From a virus: a stretch of 23,018 nt of DNA. A model generated the notes under the pieces. It was not told where the DNA came from. It searched no databases and was given only the letters and a program-made list of their open reading frames with translations. Location: the IMG/VR virus record IMGVR_UViG_3300021368_001710, positions 1-23,018 of that record. The stretch is one strand, 5' to 3'. Below are positions 21,864-23,018 of this stretch, piece after piece. Positions within the stretch are counted from its first letter, which is position 1. Each line of letters begins with the position of its first letter. The translations under genes and the position numbers were made by a program.

Positions 21864-22925
21864 ATGGCTGACCGTCGTCTAACAGTATTAAACCCACAGG
21901 GTTATCAAGAAATTCTTCAGACATCCGACCGTCTGCTTGTTGATTCAACATCATTGTTTGCTGGCGCTACATTCTCGCAAAATGTAAGCTTCGCAAGCGC
22001 TGATTTTAGTGGCAACATTACTGTTAATGGAACACCAACGAATACCACACACGTTGCTACCGTTGGATATGTCGATAACGCAACAGCTGCTGTAGCACTA
22101 ACGGCAAGTGCTCCGTTGTCAATTGTTAATCAAGATATTACAATTGCTGGTGCTACAACAACGTCAGTCGGATCACTTCGGCTCGCTACTGACGCAGAAG
22201 CATCAGCAGGTGCAAATGTTGATGCTGCTATTACACCAGACCAGCTTGTCACTGCTCTTGACAGCCTCTCATTTACTGGGGCCGCTCCAGTAGTCTTTAC
22301 AGAAACGACGACTAATAACTATGACATTTCAGTCAATACAGCCACAAACTCTACAAGTGGTATCCTTCGTCTTTCTACTGATGCTGAATCAGTTACAGGA
22401 ACTCTAGAAACTGTAGCTGTAAATCCTAAACAACTACAAGATAAATTCAATAGTATCCCCAGTGCCTCTGATACAGTACAAGGTTTAGTACGTCTTGCCA
22501 CAAGTTCGGAAGCTGATGCTGGGACCAATAATTCAACTGCTGTAACTCCGCTTCAAGTTGCTGCAGAAATTGCAGAAGTTGAAGTAACGGCGCAGTCACC
22601 TTTGTTTGTGACGCAGCAAGGTCGAGTATTTGATATTGATATCAACCTCGGTACATCAAGTGCTGCTGGTATCTTACGACTTGCCAATAACTCAGAATTT
22701 ACAGCGGGTACGGCAACAGATGTCGCAATCACACCAGCGCAATTACAATCTAAGTTCAGCTCGATTGTCATTAATGATGCTTCGACTACTGATAAAGGTA
22801 TTATGCGATTGGCATTTGATAGCGAAGTGGCTGCTGGTACCGTTACTGATGAAGCTGTTACCCCCGCTAGCCTTCGATATGCCTTAGACCAGGCAGATTA
22901 TTTGCTTGATGCTGGAACTTATTAA
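21864..22925 (+). CDS. tail fibre protein with five phage-fibre repeats
   Basis: A protein of 353 residues. The N-terminus has the common fibre motif THVATVGYVDNA (62-73). Five copies of the phage tail fibre repeat (PF03406-like, G-xx-RLA-x-(D/N)-xE-xx-AGT-x(4)-A(V/I)TP-xx-L) begin at about residues 102, 165, 206, 268 and 311, for example GILRLANNSEFTAGTATDVA. The gene ends soon after the last copy, so a receptor-binding tip, if any, is in another protein such as the next, partly visible one. No Shine-Dalgarno sequence is seen. Close spacing suggests coupling with the upstream gene. Confidence 0.85.
   Translation: MADRRLTVLNPQGYQEILQTSDRLLVDSTSLFAGATFSQNVSFASADFSGNITVNGTPTNTTHVATVGYVDNATAAVALTASAPLSIVNQDITIAGATTTSVGSLRLATDAEASAGANVDAAITPDQLVTALDSLSFTGAAPVVFTETTTNNYDISVNTATNSTSGILRLSTDAESVTGTLETVAVNPKQLQDKFNSIPSASDTVQGLVRLATSSEADAGTNNSTAVTPLQVAAEIAEVEVTAQSPLFVTQQGRVFDIDINLGTSSAAGILRLANNSEFTAGTATDVAITPAQLQSKFSSIVINDASTTDKGIMRLAFDSEVAAGTVTDEAVTPASLRYALDQADYLLDAGTY
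22167..22886 (+). repeat. five phage-fibre repeats (about 31 residues each)
   Basis: Units span about residues 102-132, 165-195, 206-236, 268-298 and 311-341 of the 21864 protein. The key residues RL, E, AGT and AxTP recur in nearly every copy, while the linkers vary in length and sequence. Confidence 0.75.
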
Positions 22926-22926
22926 G

Positions 22927-22932
22927 TACAAT
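22927..22932 (+). promoter_or_regulatory. -10-like hexamer TACAAT before the last gene
   Basis: TACAAT, followed by AGTCATAGG, starts just after the fibre stop but ends 40 bases before the ATG at 22973, longer than the usual 20-25. A TAATAT at 22954-22959 is an alternative, 13 bases from the start. Confidence 0.35.
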
Positions 22933-22972
22933 AGTCATAGGATTTTTATCCATTAATATATAGGTTATTACC

Positions 22973-23018
22973 ATGAAGATTCAGTTAAAGCGTTCAAGCG
23001 TTCTTGATGCTGGTAGTG
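22973..23018 (+). CDS. start of a probable fibre protein (3' truncated)
   Basis: The window ends 15 codons into this gene. The visible start, MKIQLKRSSVLDAGS, resembles the N-termini of fibre-type proteins in marine cyanophages (IQLKRS-x-VL). This is from memory and rests on few residues, but the location directly after fibre genes agrees. Confidence 0.5.
   Translation, partial: MKIQLKRSSVLDAGS

Overview
This window is part of a tailed double-stranded DNA phage that very probably infects a cyanobacterium. Phage identity rests on a terminase large subunit, a portal, an N4/HK97-type major capsid protein, a NUMOD4/HNH homing endonuclease and a block of repeat-rich fibre genes. The cyanobacterial link comes mainly from a complete sigma factor (7800-8756). 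Its regions 1.2, 2, 3 and 4 read like the group 2 (type II alternative) sigma factors of marine Synechococcus and Prochlorococcus. Nearly every gene is on the plus strand and gaps are tiny. No tRNA, CRISPR array, insertion sequence, integrase or replication gene was seen.

Layout. 1-2217 is the packaging region: a truncated helical protein, a small unknown protein and TerL. 2226-3464 is a basic protein with a 66-residue-period Asn/Gly repeat. 3499-6295 holds the portal and a probable scaffold or internal head protein, which overlap out of frame by 497 bases. 6357-7186 holds two small helical unknowns. Then come a metzincin-type zinc protease (7226-7771), the sigma factor, and an unknown (8790-9467). 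A two-gene minus-strand cassette follows (9464-10534: a protein with a C-terminal HeH/SAP-like segment and an HNH endonuclease). 10645-12382 holds the major capsid protein and a second abundant virion protein, closed by a Rho-independent terminator. 12463-17191 holds a helix-hairpin-helix protein, a glycine-zipper protein, a probable neck protein, two low-complexity proteins, a small virion-like protein and a 616-residue protein with a SWIM-like CxC...CxH pattern. 17228 to the end is the fibre module: four repeat-bearing fibre proteins, a small coiled-coil protein, a second terminator, an 80-residue helical protein and the first codons of another fibre gene. No sheath, tube or tape-measure gene is evident, so morphotype is open. 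The capsid type and the 753-residue portal would suit a large N4-like podovirus.

Regulation is the most distinctive feature. A -10-like hexamer (TAGACT, TAGAAT, TACAAT, TATAAT and variants) lies 20-25 bases before at least a dozen start codons, usually right after the preceding stop. Most of those genes lack a Shine-Dalgarno sequence, and no common -35 box is visible. Genes internal to transcription units more often do have one. This looks like a family of short-leader promoters read by a dedicated sigma factor, and the phage's own sigma is the obvious candidate. Three head genes (5264-6295, 10645-11793, 11810-12382) have visibly GC-richer, more biased codons and good ribosome-binding sites, as expected for abundant virion proteins.
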